Assembly (NCBI RefSeq): GCF_029714205.1
Contig: NZ_CP121648.1
Coordinates: forward strand, 7,355,501-7,419,500
DNA: 64,000 bases
From: Methylobacterium sp. CB376
GTDB lineage: Bacteria > Pseudomonadota > Alphaproteobacteria > Rhizobiales > Beijerinckiaceae
Direction of reading: 5' to 3'
Position 1 is the first letter of the stretch, and each line of letters opens with the position of its first letter. Positions 1-9,435 of the stretch are shown piece after piece. Both the position numbers and the translations under genes were made by a program. The notes under the pieces were generated by a model. It was not told where the DNA came from and ran no database searches. It saw nothing but the letters and a program-made list of their open reading frames with translations.

Positions 1-1119
1 TCAGCGGGTCGAGGCCGCGATCGCGGTCTCGACCACCAGGGCGGCGAGGCGCTCGGCGGCGTCGGGGATCCCGGTCCTGCGGGCGGCGGCCGCGGCGGCG
101 GCGAGCCGCTCGGGCGCGCCGAACAGGGCCTCGAGATCGGCCGCGAGCCGCTCAGGAATGAAGTCCGTTTGTGGTCGGGGAAAGGCAGCGCCCGCCGCGC
201 CGAGCACGGCCGCGTTGGCCGCCTGGTCCTGGTCGAGGGAGCCCGGCAGCGGCACCAGGATGGCGGGCCGGCCGATCACCGCGAGTTCCGCCACCGTCGA
301 GGCGCCCGAGCGCGCCACCACCAGGTGGGCGGCGGCCATCCGGGCCGGCAGGTCCTTGAAGAAGGGCGCGACCGAGGCCGAGGCGAGCCCGGCGCGGCCG
401 TAGATGGCCTCGGCCCGGGCGAGGTCCTCGGCCCGGGCCTGCTGCACCACGTGCAGCCGGGCGCGCAGGGGGGCTGGCAGGCGGGCGACCGCCTCGGGCA
501 CGACCTCGCTCATCACCCGGGCGCCCTGGCTGCCGCCGAAGGCCAGGAGGTTGAGCGGGCCGTCCGGCGACAGTGCCGGGTACGGCGTGTCCGCCGCCGC
601 CAGCACCGCCGGGCGCACCGGGTTGCCGGTGTGGACGCGCCGCGCGCCCGCCCGCGCGGGCACGCCGCGCACCTCGGAGAACCCGGTCGCGATCACCGAG
701 GCGCCGCGGGCGAGGAAGCCGTTCGCGCGGCCCATGACGGCGTTCTGCTCGTGCAGGAGGGTGGGCACCCTCAGCATCTGGGCGGCGAGGAGCGGCGGCA
801 CGGTCGGGTAGCCGCCGAAGCCCACTACCACCGCAGGGTTGAGCCGCCGCACCGCCCGGATCGCCGCCGCGAAGCCGCGGCCGAGCGTCAGGAAGGCCGC
901 CCCGCGGGCGAGCGGCGAGCGCCCCGAGGGGGTGGCCGAGGGGATCGACACGATCTCGGAGGCCGGGAAGCCGCCCGAGAGCGCCTCGACCCGGCCGTCG
1001 CTGGCGAGCACCACCCGGATGCCGCGGTCGCGCAGGCGCAGCGCCAGGGCCTCCGCCGGGAAAAGGTGCCCGCCGGTGCCGCCGGCGGCGAGGAGGACGA
1101 GGGGTTGCGCGACCGTCAT
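1..1119 (-). CDS. murG: MurG, lipid II-forming GlcNAc transferase
   Basis: UDP-GlcNAc:undecaprenyl-PP-MurNAc-pentapeptide GlcNAc transferase, which turns lipid I into lipid II on the inner face of the cytoplasmic membrane. The 372-residue length is normal for the family. The N-terminal glycine loop GGTGGH is at residues 13-18, EQNAVMGRANG near 124, the GGSQGA loop near 195, and ARSGASTVAE near 270, all expected GT28 motifs. The stop codon is at positions 1-3, so the gene is complete. It lies downstream of ftsW on the same strand, as in dcw cell-wall clusters; the rest of that cluster would lie outside the window. Confidence 0.96.
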   Translation of the reverse strand: MTVAQPLVLLAAGGTGGHLFPAEALALRLRDRGIRVVLASDGRVEALSGGFPASEIVSIPSATPSGRSPLARGAAFLTLGRGFAAAIRAVRRLNPAVVVGFGGYPTVPPLLAAQMLRVPTLLHEQNAVMGRANGFLARGASVIATGFSEVRGVPARAGARRVHTGNPVRPAVLAAADTPYPALSPDGPLNLLAFGGSQGARVMSEVVPEAVARLPAPLRARLHVVQQARAEDLARAEAIYGRAGLASASVAPFFKDLPARMAAAHLVVARSGASTVAELAVIGRPAILVPLPGSLDQDQAANAAVLGAAGAAFPRPQTDFIPERLAADLEALFGAPERLAAAAAAARRTGIPDAAERLAALVVETAIAASTR

Positions 1120-1224
1120 GGCGGGCCTTCCATCTCCGATGCCGGCCGCTCTTTAGGCAGGTTCGGCCGCAAGATCACCCCCGGGTTGCGTCCCTTCGGG
1201 GGCGCGCGCGCCGGCGGGCCTGCC

Positions 1225-2474
1225 TCACCGCGCAAGGCCCTCGTCGCGGTTGAGGAGGGCGGTGCGCGGGCGGCGCCGGGTGAGCGCGACCAGGAACCCC
1301 ATCCCGAGGGCGAGCGAGATCAGCGACGAGCCGCCGGAGGAGATGAAGGGCAGCGTCATGCCCTTGGCCGGCATCAGGCGGACATTCACCAGCATGTTGA
1401 TGCAGGCCTGCAGTCCGAACAGCGTCGTCAGGCCCGTGATGGCGAGCCGGCAGAAGATGTCCTCGCTGCGCCGCGCCAGCGTCAGCCCGCGCATCACGAT
1501 GAAGGCGAAGAGCAGGACGACGCCGATGCAGGCCAGGGTGCCGAACTCCTCGCCCGCCACCGAGAAGATGAAGTCGGTATGCGCGTCCGGCAGGTGGCGC
1601 TTGGCCACCCCCTCCCCCGGGCCGGTGCCGAACCAGCCCCCCATCAGGAAGGATTCCTTCGACCAGAAGCCCTGGAAGTTCTCGGTCGGCTCCTTCTCGA
1701 GGAAGCGGTGGATGCGGTCGCGCACGTGCGGCAGGAACTGGTAGGCGGCCCCGACGCCGAGCAGGCCCGCCCCGCCGAGGCCCCCACCCAGATCCAGTGC
1801 AGGCCGGCCACGAACACCATGCAGCACCACACCATGGTGAGCAGCATGGTCTGGCCGAAATCGGGCTGCAGGATCAGCGGCACGATGGTCATCGGCAGCA
1901 GCATCACCGCGAGCGTGCCGCCCGGCATGTCCCGGCGCCGCGCTCCCTCGGCGAAGGCCCAGGCGGCCAGCACCACGAAGGCCGGCTTCACGAATTCGGA
2001 GGGCTGGACGCCGATCGAGCCGAACTGGATCCAGCGATGCGCGCCCTTGATCTCCGGCCCGTACTTGGTGGCGACCACGCAGAGCACGATCCCGATCAGG
2101 TAGGTGACGAGGGCGAGCCGGCGCACGTGGCGCAGCGACAGGAACGACACCGCCAGGATCAGCCCGATCGAGGGCACCAGGAACATCACCTGGCGGTTCA
2201 GGAAGTGGAAGGTCGGCAGGCCGAGGCGCTCGGCCACGGGCGGGCCGCCCGCCATCAGGAAGACGAGGCCGATCGTCATCAGCGTGCCGAGGCCGGCGAG
2301 CAGGGCCCGGTCGACGGTCCACCACCAGTCGCCGAGATGCGAGCGTTCCGCGCGGGAGATCATGGGGTCGGGGATCCTCGCTGGCGGGCGGGCGGCCGCC
2401 CGCCGGGCCGCCGCCTGCCGGGCGTCCGCGGCCTGCGCCGCCACGGCGGGCCGAGCCGCGGGCGGCCTCTCCAT
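1225..2474 (-). CDS. ftsW: FtsW, SEDS-family septal glycosyltransferase, with an apparent frameshift
   Basis: Polytopic SEDS protein that polymerises septal peptidoglycan with FtsI. The first part (positions 2474 to about 1786) carries the N-terminal membrane segments and ends at HWIWVG. The rest of the family sequence (GVGAAYQFLPHVRDRIHRFL, then the FISSGGSS signature near the C-terminus) continues in another frame down to 1225. One missing G in a run of five at 1781-1785 explains the shift exactly. FtsW is essential in most bacteria, so a homopolymer sequencing error is likelier than a true mutation. The start is uncertain: ATG 2474 (MERPPA) or ATG 2363 (MISRAE). murG follows, as in dcw operons. 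Confidence 0.9.
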
Positions 2475-2616
2475 CCCCTGAGGATCGGGCCGAATGGTAA
2501 ACCGCGCGTTTCCGCGCCGCCCGGAACGGCCATCCTCGGCGCGAGGGGGCGATTTCCCCCTGGACAGCGGCTCCCCGCTCGCCACATTCCGGCGTGACGG
2601 AATCAGGGAGACCGGC

Positions 2617-5439
2617 ATGAATCCGCTGAAGGCGCTGCATGCGGAGCAGGGTCAGGCCGTGTGGCTCGACTTCGTGGCGCGCGGCTTCGTCGCCGGGGGC
2701 GACCTGCAGCGCCTCGTCGCCGAGGACGGTCTGCGCGGCGTCACCTCCAACCCGGCGATCTTCGAGAAGGCGATCGGCCACTCGGACGCCTACGACGCGG
2801 CCCTGCGCGAGGCCGGCGACGGGGCGGTGATCGAGCTCTACGAGGGGCTCGCCATCGCCGACATCCGGGCGGCGGCGGACGTGCTGCGGCCGGTCTACGA
2901 CGCCTCCGGCGGGCAGGACGGCTTCGTGAGCCTCGAAGTCTCGCCCTACCTGGCGATGAACACCGCCGAGACCCTCGAGGAGGCGCGCCGCCTCTGGGCC
3001 GCCGTCGGCCGCGACAACCTGATGATCAAGGTGCCGGCGACCCCCGAGGGGCTGCCGGCGATCCGGGCCCTCACCGCCGAGGGCATCAACGTCAACGTCA
3101 CCCTCCTGTTCTCGCAGGAGGTCTACGAGGAGGTGGCGACGGCCTACATCGCGGGCCTGGAGGAGCTCGCCGCCAGGGGTGGGCCGGTCGGCCGGGTGGC
3201 GAGCGTCGCGAGCTTCTTCGTCAGCCGCATCGACTCGGCGGTCGACGCGAAGCTCGACGCGCGGATCGCGCGGGCGGGCGGCGACGAGAGGGCCGCCCTG
3301 GAGGGGCTGAAGGGCAAGGTCGCGATCGCCAACGCCAAGCTCGCCTTCCAGCGCTTCCGGCGGCTCTTCGCCGGGCCGCGCTGGGCGGCGCTGGCGGCCA
3401 AGGGCGCGCATCCCCAGCGCCTGCTCTGGGCCTCCACCGGCACCAAGAACAAGGCCTACTCGGACGTGCTCTACGTCGAGGAACTGATCGGGCCGGACAC
3501 GGTCAACACCATCCCGCCCGCCACGATGGACGCGTTCCGCGATCACGGCCGGGTGCGGGCGAGCCTGGAGGAGGATGTCGGCGGGGCCGAGCGGGTGCTC
3601 GCCGACCTCGCGCGCGCCGGCATCGGCCTCGACGCGGTGGCCCGGGACCTCGTCCGCGAGGGCGTGCAGCTCTTCGTCGACGCCGCCGACAAGCTCCTCG
3701 GCGCGGTGGCGGCCAAGCGGGCGCAGATCCTGGGCGACCGCCTCGACCGCCAGGCCCTGTCGCTCGGCGCCCTGCGAGAGGGCGTCGACAGGGAAGCCGA
3801 GCGCTGGCGCGCCGAGGGGCTGGTGCGCCGCCTGTGGCAGCGCGACGCCTCGGTCTGGACCGGGGCCGACGAGGCGCGCTGGCTCGGCTGGCTCGACATC
3901 GTCGCGGACCAGACCGCCCGGGCCGGCGACTACGCCGCCTTCGCCGAGGAGATCCGCTCCGAGGGGTTCACGGACGCGGTGGTGCTCGGCATGGGCGGCT
4001 CCAGCCTCGGGCCCGAGGTGCTGGCCGAGACCTACGGCCGGCGGCCCGGCTTCCCGCGCCTGCGCATCCTCGACTCGACCGACCCGGCGGAGGTGAAGGC
4101 CGTCGAGGCGGCGGTCGACCTGCCCCGCACCCTGTTCATCGTGGCGTCGAAATCCGGCTCGACGCTCGAGCCGAACGTCTTCCGGGACTACTTCCTCGCC
4201 CGCATGCGCGAGGTCGTGGGCGAAGCGGCCGGGCGCCACTTCGTCGCCGTGACCGATCCGGGCTCGGCCATGGAGAAGGCCGCCACCGCCGACGGTTTCC
4301 GGCGGATCTTCCACGGCGTGCCGGAGATCGGCGGCCGCTACTCGGTCCTCTCGGCCTTCGGGCTGGTGCCGGCGGCGGCGAGCGGCATCGACGCGGCGGC
4401 CTTCCTGGAGGGCGCGCGCCGCATGGTGCGGGCCTGCGGCCGGGACGTGCCCCCGGCGGTCAATCCCGGGGTCCAGCTCGGCCTCGCCCTCGGGATCGCC
4501 GCGCGGGAGGCGGGCCGCGACAAGGTCACGCTCGTGGCCTCGCCCGGCATCGCGACCTTCGGGGCCTGGGCCGAGCAGCTCATCGCCGAGTCGACCGGCA
4601 AGGAGGGCAAGGGCCTGATCCCGATCGACAACGAGCCCCTCGGGGCGCCCGAGGTCTATGGCGGCGACCGGTTCTTCGTCTACCTGCGCCTCGACGACGG
4701 CGCCGACGCGGCCCAGGATGCGGGCGTGGCGGCGCTCGAAGCCGCCGGCCACCCGGTGGCGCGGATCGCGCTCGCCTCCCGCGAGGGCTTGCCGCAGGAG
4801 TTCTTCCGGTTCGAGATCGCCACGGCGGTCGCCGGGGCGGTCCTCGGCATCAACCCGTTCGACCAGCCCGACGTCGAGGCGAGCAAGATCAAGACGCGGG
4901 AGCTGACGGAGGCGGCCGAGCGGGACGGCGCGCTGCCCCCGGAGACGCCGCTGGCGCAGGATGCGGGCCTCGCCCTCTACACGGACGCGGCCAATGCGCA
5001 GGCGCTGCGCGAGGCCGGGGCCGCGGACCCGGAAGGCCTGATCCGCGCGCTGATCGGGCGGGCGGGCGCGGGCGACTACGTCGCGCTCCTCGCCTACGTG
5101 GCGCGCAACGCGGAGAACCTCGCCCCCCTGCAGGCGGCGCGCCTCGCCCTGCGCGACGGAAAGCGGGTGGCGACCTGCGTCGAGTTCGGGCCGCGCTTCC
5201 TGCACTCGACGGGCCAGGCCTACAAGGGCGGGCCCGACAGCGGCGTCTTCCTGCAGATCACCGCCGAGGGGCCGGACCTGCCGATCCCCGGCCGCGCGGT
5301 CGGCTTCGGCACGGTCCTTGCGGCGCAGGCGCGGGGCGATTTCGGGGTCCTGTCGGAGCGCGGGCGGCGGGCGCTGCGCGTCCACGTCAAGGGGGACCTC
5401 ACGGCGGGGCTCGATCGAATCCGCCGGGCCCTGACCTAA
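2617..5439 (+). CDS. tal-pgi: Bifunctional transaldolase / phosphoglucose isomerase
   Basis: A 940-residue fusion of two cytosolic sugar-phosphate enzymes. Residues 1 to about 375 are transaldolase, with the signature [10 protein letters not shown] and the Schiff-base lysine in [11 protein letters not shown]. Residues from about 400 to the end are phosphoglucose isomerase, with [14 protein letters not shown] and [12 protein letters not shown]. The start at ATG 2617 gives [13 protein letters not shown], the expected transaldolase N-terminus. It heads a same-strand set with gnd, zwf and pgl, so one transcript could supply the oxidative and non-oxidative pentose phosphate steps plus glucose-6-phosphate/fructose-6-phosphate exchange. 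It diverges from ftsW across about 140 bp. Confidence 0.95.
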   Translation: MNPLKALHAEQGQAVWLDFVARGFVAGGDLQRLVAEDGLRGVTSNPAIFEKAIGHSDAYDAALREAGDGAVIELYEGLAIADIRAAADVLRPVYDASGGQDGFVSLEVSPYLAMNTAETLEEARRLWAAVGRDNLMIKVPATPEGLPAIRALTAEGINVNVTLLFSQEVYEEVATAYIAGLEELAARGGPVGRVASVASFFVSRIDSAVDAKLDARIARAGGDERAALEGLKGKVAIANAKLAFQRFRRLFAGPRWAALAAKGAHPQRLLWASTGTKNKAYSDVLYVEELIGPDTVNTIPPATMDAFRDHGRVRASLEEDVGGAERVLADLARAGIGLDAVARDLVREGVQLFVDAADKLLGAVAAKRAQILGDRLDRQALSLGALREGVDREAERWRAEGLVRRLWQRDASVWTGADEARWLGWLDIVADQTARAGDYAAFAEEIRSEGFTDAVVLGMGGSSLGPEVLAETYGRRPGFPRLRILDSTDPAEVKAVEAAVDLPRTLFIVASKSGSTLEPNVFRDYFLARMREVVGEAAGRHFVAVTDPGSAMEKAATADGFRRIFHGVPEIGGRYSVLSAFGLVPAAASGIDAAAFLEGARRMVRACGRDVPPAVNPGVQLGLALGIAAREAGRDKVTLVASPGIATFGAWAEQLIAESTGKEGKGLIPIDNEPLGAPEVYGGDRFFVYLRLDDGADAAQDAGVAALEAAGHPVARIALASREGLPQEFFRFEIATAVAGAVLGINPFDQPDVEASKIKTRELTEAAERDGALPPETPLAQDAGLALYTDAANAQALREAGAADPEGLIRALIGRAGAGDYVALLAYVARNAENLAPLQAARLALRDGKRVATCVEFGPRFLHSTGQAYKGGPDSGVFLQITAEGPDLPIPGRAVGFGTVLAAQARGDFGVLSERGRRALRVHVKGDLTAGLDRIRRALT

Positions 5440-5492
5440 CTGGTGGCGGGTGCGCGGCCGCCTCGGCCCCGCACGGGACGCGGAGGGGCGCG

Positions 5493-6467
5493 ATGCAGCT
5501 CGGGATGGTCGGTCTGGGGCGGATGGGCGGCAACATCGTGCGGCGGCTCATCCGGGCCGGCCACGGCGCGGTCGTCTACGACCGCTCGCCCGAGGCCGTG
5601 GCGGCCCTGGTCGAGGCGGGCGCGGCCGGTGCCGCGACCCTGGAGGAGTTCGTCGCCAAGCTCGGCCGGCCGCGGGCGGCCTGGGTGATGCTGCCGGCCG
5701 GTGCCCCGACCGAGGAGACGGTCGCGCGCCTCGCCGAGCTGATGGAGCCGGACGACGTCGTCATCGACGGCGGCAATTCCTTCTACAAGGACGACATCCG
5801 GCGGGCGGCGCGGCTGCGCGAGAAGGGGCTGCACTACGTCGACGTCGGCACCTCGGGCGGCGTCTGGGGGCTGGAGCGGGGCTACTGCATGATGATCGGC
5901 GGCGCCAAGGAGGCGGTCGACCGGCTCGACCCGATCTTCGCCGCCCTGGCGCCGGGCCTCGGCGAGGTGCCGCGCACCCCGGGCCGCGAGGGCCGCGATC
6001 CCCGCGCCGAGCAGGGCTACATCCATGCCGGCCCGAGCGGGGCGGGCCACTTCGTCAAGATGATCCATAACGGGATCGAGTACGGCCTGATGCAGGCCTA
6101 CGCGGAGGGCTTCGACATCCTGCGCCACGCCAATTCGGAGGAATTGCCGGAGGCGCAGCGCTTCGACCTCGACCTCGGCGACATCGCGGAGGTGTGGCGG
6201 CGGGGCAGCGTGGTGTCGTCCTGGCTCCTCGACCTGACGGCGGCGGCGCTGGCGCGGGACGAGCACCTCGACGCGTTCTCGGGCTTCGTGGTCGATTCGG
6301 GCGAGGGGCGCTGGACCCTCAACGCCGCGATCGAGGAGGCGGTGCCGGCGAACGTGCTGGCGGCCGCCCTCTACGCCCGCTTCCGCTCGCGGGAGACCGC
6401 CTCCTTCGCCGACAAGCTGCTCTCGGCCATGCGCAAGGGCTTCGGCGGCCACCAGGAACCCCGGTAG
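5493..6467 (+). CDS. gnd: 6-phosphogluconate dehydrogenase, decarboxylating (short type)
   Basis: Oxidatively decarboxylates 6-phosphogluconate to ribulose 5-phosphate. The Rossmann motif GLGRMGG is near residue 8, the substrate motif [10 protein letters not shown] near 90, and [19 protein letters not shown] near 180 carries the catalytic lysine and asparagine. At 324 residues it belongs to the short GntZ/YqeC-like branch rather than the ~470-residue form; that branch is often NAD-dependent, but cofactor choice cannot be read directly here. ATG 5493 follows a GGAGGGG ribosome-binding site. It lies 53 bp after tal-pgi and before zwf. Confidence 0.93.
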   Translation: MQLGMVGLGRMGGNIVRRLIRAGHGAVVYDRSPEAVAALVEAGAAGAATLEEFVAKLGRPRAAWVMLPAGAPTEETVARLAELMEPDDVVIDGGNSFYKDDIRRAARLREKGLHYVDVGTSGGVWGLERGYCMMIGGAKEAVDRLDPIFAALAPGLGEVPRTPGREGRDPRAEQGYIHAGPSGAGHFVKMIHNGIEYGLMQAYAEGFDILRHANSEELPEAQRFDLDLGDIAEVWRRGSVVSSWLLDLTAAALARDEHLDAFSGFVVDSGEGRWTLNAAIEEAVPANVLAAALYARFRSRETASFADKLLSAMRKGFGGHQEPR

Positions 6468-6529
6468 CGCGTTGTCCGACGAAGCGGCCGCCCCTTCTTC
6501 GTCGCGGAACACGCGTCCGCAGCAAGGAC

Positions 6530-6572
6530 CGAGAGCAGGACCCGGCGGCGGCGTGATCGGATCCTGCTCTCG
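6530..6572. promoter_or_regulatory. 11-bp perfect inverted repeat between gnd and zwf
   Basis: CGAGAGCAGGA at 6530-6540 is matched by its exact reverse complement at 6562-6572, with a 21-base loop. There is no T-run after it, so it is not a standard terminator. It sits 22 bp before the zwf start and could be an attenuator, an RNA-stability hairpin or a protein site. Function is inferred only from position. Confidence 0.5.
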
Positions 6573-6594
6573 TGGCACGACCCCCGGAGCCCCC

Positions 6595-8118
6595 ATGACC
6601 GAACGGATCGGCCGCACGAGCGCCCCGCCCGCCCCCGCCTGCACCCTGGTGATCTTCGGGGCGACCGGCGACCTGACGCACCGGCTCCTGATGCCGGCCC
6701 TCTACCACCTCGCGCGCTGGAACCTCCTGCCGGAGCGCTTCGCGATCGTCGGGGTGAGCCGCAGCGAGATGTCCTCGGAGGCCTATCGCGACGACCTCAC
6801 CGGGAAGGTGCGGGGCTTCGTGACCGCCAAGGGCGGCGAGGCGGGCGGCGGCTCCTTCGACGAGGCGGTCTGGAACCGCCTCGCGCGGCGGATCACCTAC
6901 CTGTCGGGCGACCTCGCCGAGGCCGGGACCTTCGCGCGCCTGAAGGCCCGCCTCGCCGAGGTGGCGGGGGCGCCGGAGGGCGGCAGCGCCCTGTTCTACC
7001 TCGCGGTGGCGGCGAGCCTGTTCGGACCGACGGTGACGCGGCTCGGGCAGGCGGGGCTCACCCGGGCGCCGGAGGGCGCGTGGCGGCGGGTGATCATCGA
7101 GAAGCCCTTCGGCCACGACCTCGCCTCGGCCCAGGCCCTCAACCGCGAGATCCGCGAGGTGCTCGCGGAGGAGCAGATCTTCCGCATCGACCATTTCCTC
7201 GGCAAGGAGACGGTCCAGAACATCATGACCTTCCGGTTCGGGAACGGGCTGTTCGAGCCGCTCTGGAACCGCGACCACATCGACCACGTGCAGATCACCG
7301 TGGCGGAGACCGTGGGCGTCGAGGGCCGCGGGCGCTTCTACGAGGCGACGGGCGCGCTCCGGGACATGGTGCCGAACCACCTGTTCCAGCTCTACACCCT
7401 GGTCGCCATGGAGCCGCCGATCTCCTTCGCGCCCGAGGCGGTGCGCGACAAGAAGGAGGAGGTGCTGCTCGCCACCCCCTCGGCCGCCGTCGAGGCGGCG
7501 GTGCGCGGGCAGTATGCGGCGGGCCGGGTGCAGGATCGCCGCGTGCCCGATTACCGGCGCGAGCCCGACGTCGCCGCGGACAGCCGCACCGAGACGTTCG
7601 TGGCGCTCAAGCTCGGGATCGACAATTGGCGCTGGGCCGGGGTGCCGTTCTACCTGCGCACCGGCAAGGCGATGGCGCGGCGCGACACCGAGATCGCGAT
7701 CCGCTTCAAGCAGGCGCCCCTCGCCCTGTTCCGCGGGACCGGCGTCGACGCGGCAGTCGAGAACTGGCTGATGCTGCAATTGCAGCCCGACGAGGGCATC
7801 TCGCTGCAATTCGGCGCCAAGGTGCCGGGGCCGAGCGTGCGGCTCGACACCGTGGAGATGCGCTTCTGCTACCGGGACTTCTTCCAGGTCGAGGCGAGCA
7901 CCGGCTACGAGACGCTGATCTACGACGCGATGACGGGCGATTCGACCCTGTTCCAGCGGGCCGACATGATCGAGGCGGGCTGGCGCATCGTGCAGCCGAT
8001 CCTCGATGCGCCCGCGCGCGAGCCCGCCCCCTACCCCGCCGGGAGCGCCGGCCCGGCCGAGGCGGACGACCTCCTGGCGCGCGACGGGCGGGCGTGGCGC
8101 CCGCTGGGAACGCACTGA
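6595..8118 (+). CDS. zwf: Glucose-6-phosphate 1-dehydrogenase
   Basis: Oxidises glucose 6-phosphate to 6-phosphogluconolactone with reduction of NAD(P). The 507 residues are full length. The nucleotide-binding motif GATGDLTHR is near residue 22, IIEKPFGHD near 167, and the active-site signature RIDHFLGKETVQN near 198 contains the catalytic His and Lys. ATG 6595 was chosen because the Rossmann strand starts about 18 residues later. The stop is one base before the pgl start, so the two are translationally coupled. Confidence 0.96.
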   Translation: MTERIGRTSAPPAPACTLVIFGATGDLTHRLLMPALYHLARWNLLPERFAIVGVSRSEMSSEAYRDDLTGKVRGFVTAKGGEAGGGSFDEAVWNRLARRITYLSGDLAEAGTFARLKARLAEVAGAPEGGSALFYLAVAASLFGPTVTRLGQAGLTRAPEGAWRRVIIEKPFGHDLASAQALNREIREVLAEEQIFRIDHFLGKETVQNIMTFRFGNGLFEPLWNRDHIDHVQITVAETVGVEGRGRFYEATGALRDMVPNHLFQLYTLVAMEPPISFAPEAVRDKKEEVLLATPSAAVEAAVRGQYAAGRVQDRRVPDYRREPDVAADSRTETFVALKLGIDNWRWAGVPFYLRTGKAMARRDTEIAIRFKQAPLALFRGTGVDAAVENWLMLQLQPDEGISLQFGAKVPGPSVRLDTVEMRFCYRDFFQVEASTGYETLIYDAMTGDSTLFQRADMIEAGWRIVQPILDAPAREPAPYPAGSAGPAEADDLLARDGRAWRPLGTH

Positions 8119-8119
8119 C

Positions 8120-8839
8120 ATGGCGATCCTGCCTCCCGGAACCGAGGTGCTGCCCGACGCGGAGGCGGTCGCCCGGGCGGCGGCCGAGCGGCTGGTGGCG
8201 CTCGCCGCGGCACCCGGGACCTGCCGGGTCGCGCTGGCGGGCGGTTCGACGCCCAGGCGCCTCTACGGGCTGCTCGCCGGCCCGGACTTCCGCACGCGGC
8301 TGCCCTGGGGGCGGATCCACTGGTTCTTCGGGGACGAGCGCGTCGGCCCCGCGCCGGAGGCCGGCAGCAACCGGCGCATGGTCGAGGAGGCCTTCGGTCC
8401 CGATTCGCCGCTGCCGCCGGGCCACCTCCACCCGATCCCGACCGGGCCGAGCCCGGAGGCCGCGGCGGAGGCCTACGCGGACCGGCTGCGGGCCGCCTAC
8501 GGGGGCGCGGTCCTCGACCCGGCCCGGCCCCTGTTCGACCTCGTGCTGCTCGGCCTCGGCGAGGACGGGCACACGGCCTCGCTGTTCCCGGGCAAGCCGG
8601 AACTCGCGGCGGAAGCCTGGGTCGTCGCCGTCCCGGAGGCCGGGCTCGCGCCCTTCGTGCCGCGGGTGAGCCTGACCTTCCCGGCCCTGGCCTCGGCGCG
8701 GCTGGTGCTCGTCCTCGTCACCGGCGAGGGCAAGCGCGCGCCGCTGGCGCGCCTCGCCGCGGGGGAGGACCTGCCGGCCGGCCGCGTCCGGTCCGCGGGC
8801 GACCTCGTCTGGCTGCTCGACGCGGCCGCGGCCGGCTGA
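8120..8839 (+). CDS. pgl: 6-phosphogluconolactonase
   Basis: Hydrolyses 6-phosphogluconolactone, the product of the upstream zwf. The 239-residue protein has the family motifs VALAGGSTPRRLY (near 36), IHWFFGDERV (near 66) and LLGLGEDGHTASLFPG (near 143). ATG 8120 begins one base after the zwf stop. With gnd and zwf it completes the oxidative pentose phosphate branch; 6-phosphogluconate could alternatively feed an Entner-Doudoroff route encoded elsewhere. Confidence 0.94.
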   Translation: MAILPPGTEVLPDAEAVARAAAERLVALAAAPGTCRVALAGGSTPRRLYGLLAGPDFRTRLPWGRIHWFFGDERVGPAPEAGSNRRMVEEAFGPDSPLPPGHLHPIPTGPSPEAAAEAYADRLRAAYGGAVLDPARPLFDLVLLGLGEDGHTASLFPGKPELAAEAWVVAVPEAGLAPFVPRVSLTFPALASARLVLVLVTGEGKRAPLARLAAGEDLPAGRVRSAGDLVWLLDAAAAG

Positions 8840-8953
8840 CGCGATCCCCGCCGCCTCCCGCGCGGCCGCGGTTCATTTGCCGCGACGCGCCCGGTTTCCA
8901 CGCTGTCGGAAAGCGCCCAGGATCGCCGGAACCGCGACGAGGTGGAGACGCCG

Positions 8954-9136
8954 ATGTACGCCGAGGGAGGATGGAAGCCGTTCTGGGAGCCGCCCCCCCG
9001 CCGGCCTCGGCTGACCCGGCGCCAGGAGCAGCTGCTCCTGTGGCTGGTCGTCGTGAACGCCCTGCTCCTGCTGATCGCGCCGATCGGCGGCGCGACCCTG
9101 ATCCACGCGGTCCTGGCGATGCTGGGGCACGGCTGA
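8954..9136 (+). CDS. Small single-pass membrane protein
   Basis: A 60-residue protein with a basic, proline-rich N-terminus (PPPRRPRLTRRQEQ) followed by a hydrophobic span LLLWLVVVNALLLL and a second weakly hydrophobic stretch, suggesting a membrane anchor with its N-terminus in the cytoplasm. ATG 8954 is preceded at good distance by GAGGTGGAG; a GTG at 8942 in the same frame is less likely. No family recognised. It lies between the sugar-phosphate operon and ccoG but shows no CcoQ features. Confidence 0.6.
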   Translation: MYAEGGWKPFWEPPPRRPRLTRRQEQLLLWLVVVNALLLLIAPIGGATLIHAVLAMLGHG

Positions 9137-9351
9137 GCGGACCTGCCTCGGCAGGCCGGCGGGTCATCCGCCGGGCGCCCGATGGGCCGTGGAGGCTCGT
9201 GGCGGAACCGGAGCGGAGAGCGGGCGTGCGCCGGGCTCGGCGCGCCCGGCGGCCAGCGCCGCCCGTCCCGCGTCACGCGCGGTGACCCGCGCGATCAACC
9301 CGACCGCGCCCTCCGCCACGCTCCGCAACCGCCGCCCCGCACGCGTCCGGT

Positions 9352-9365
9352 TTGCGCCAGATCAA
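9352..9365 (+). promoter_or_regulatory. FixK/FNR-type box upstream of ccoG
   Basis: TTGCGCCAGATCAA fits the TTG(A/C)-N6-(T/G)CAA pattern of FixK/FnrN sites in Rhizobiales. It ends 70 bp before the ccoG start, leaving room for a promoter with the box near -41, the usual class II activation position. It suggests low-oxygen induction of ccoGHIS. The right half is perfect; the left half is the C variant. Confidence 0.65.
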
Positions 9366-9435
9366 GGCGCGCGGCCCCCGCCCGCGCGACGGAGACCGGC
9401 AGCGCCCGCCCTCCCGGCGGGCAGGATCTCGCCGG

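Noticed and set aside
1225..5385. A 1386-codon minus-strand open frame opposite tal-pgi
   Set aside because: It is an Arg/Gly/Pro-rich mirror of a real gene in very GC-rich DNA; only its last ~190 residues are real FtsW.
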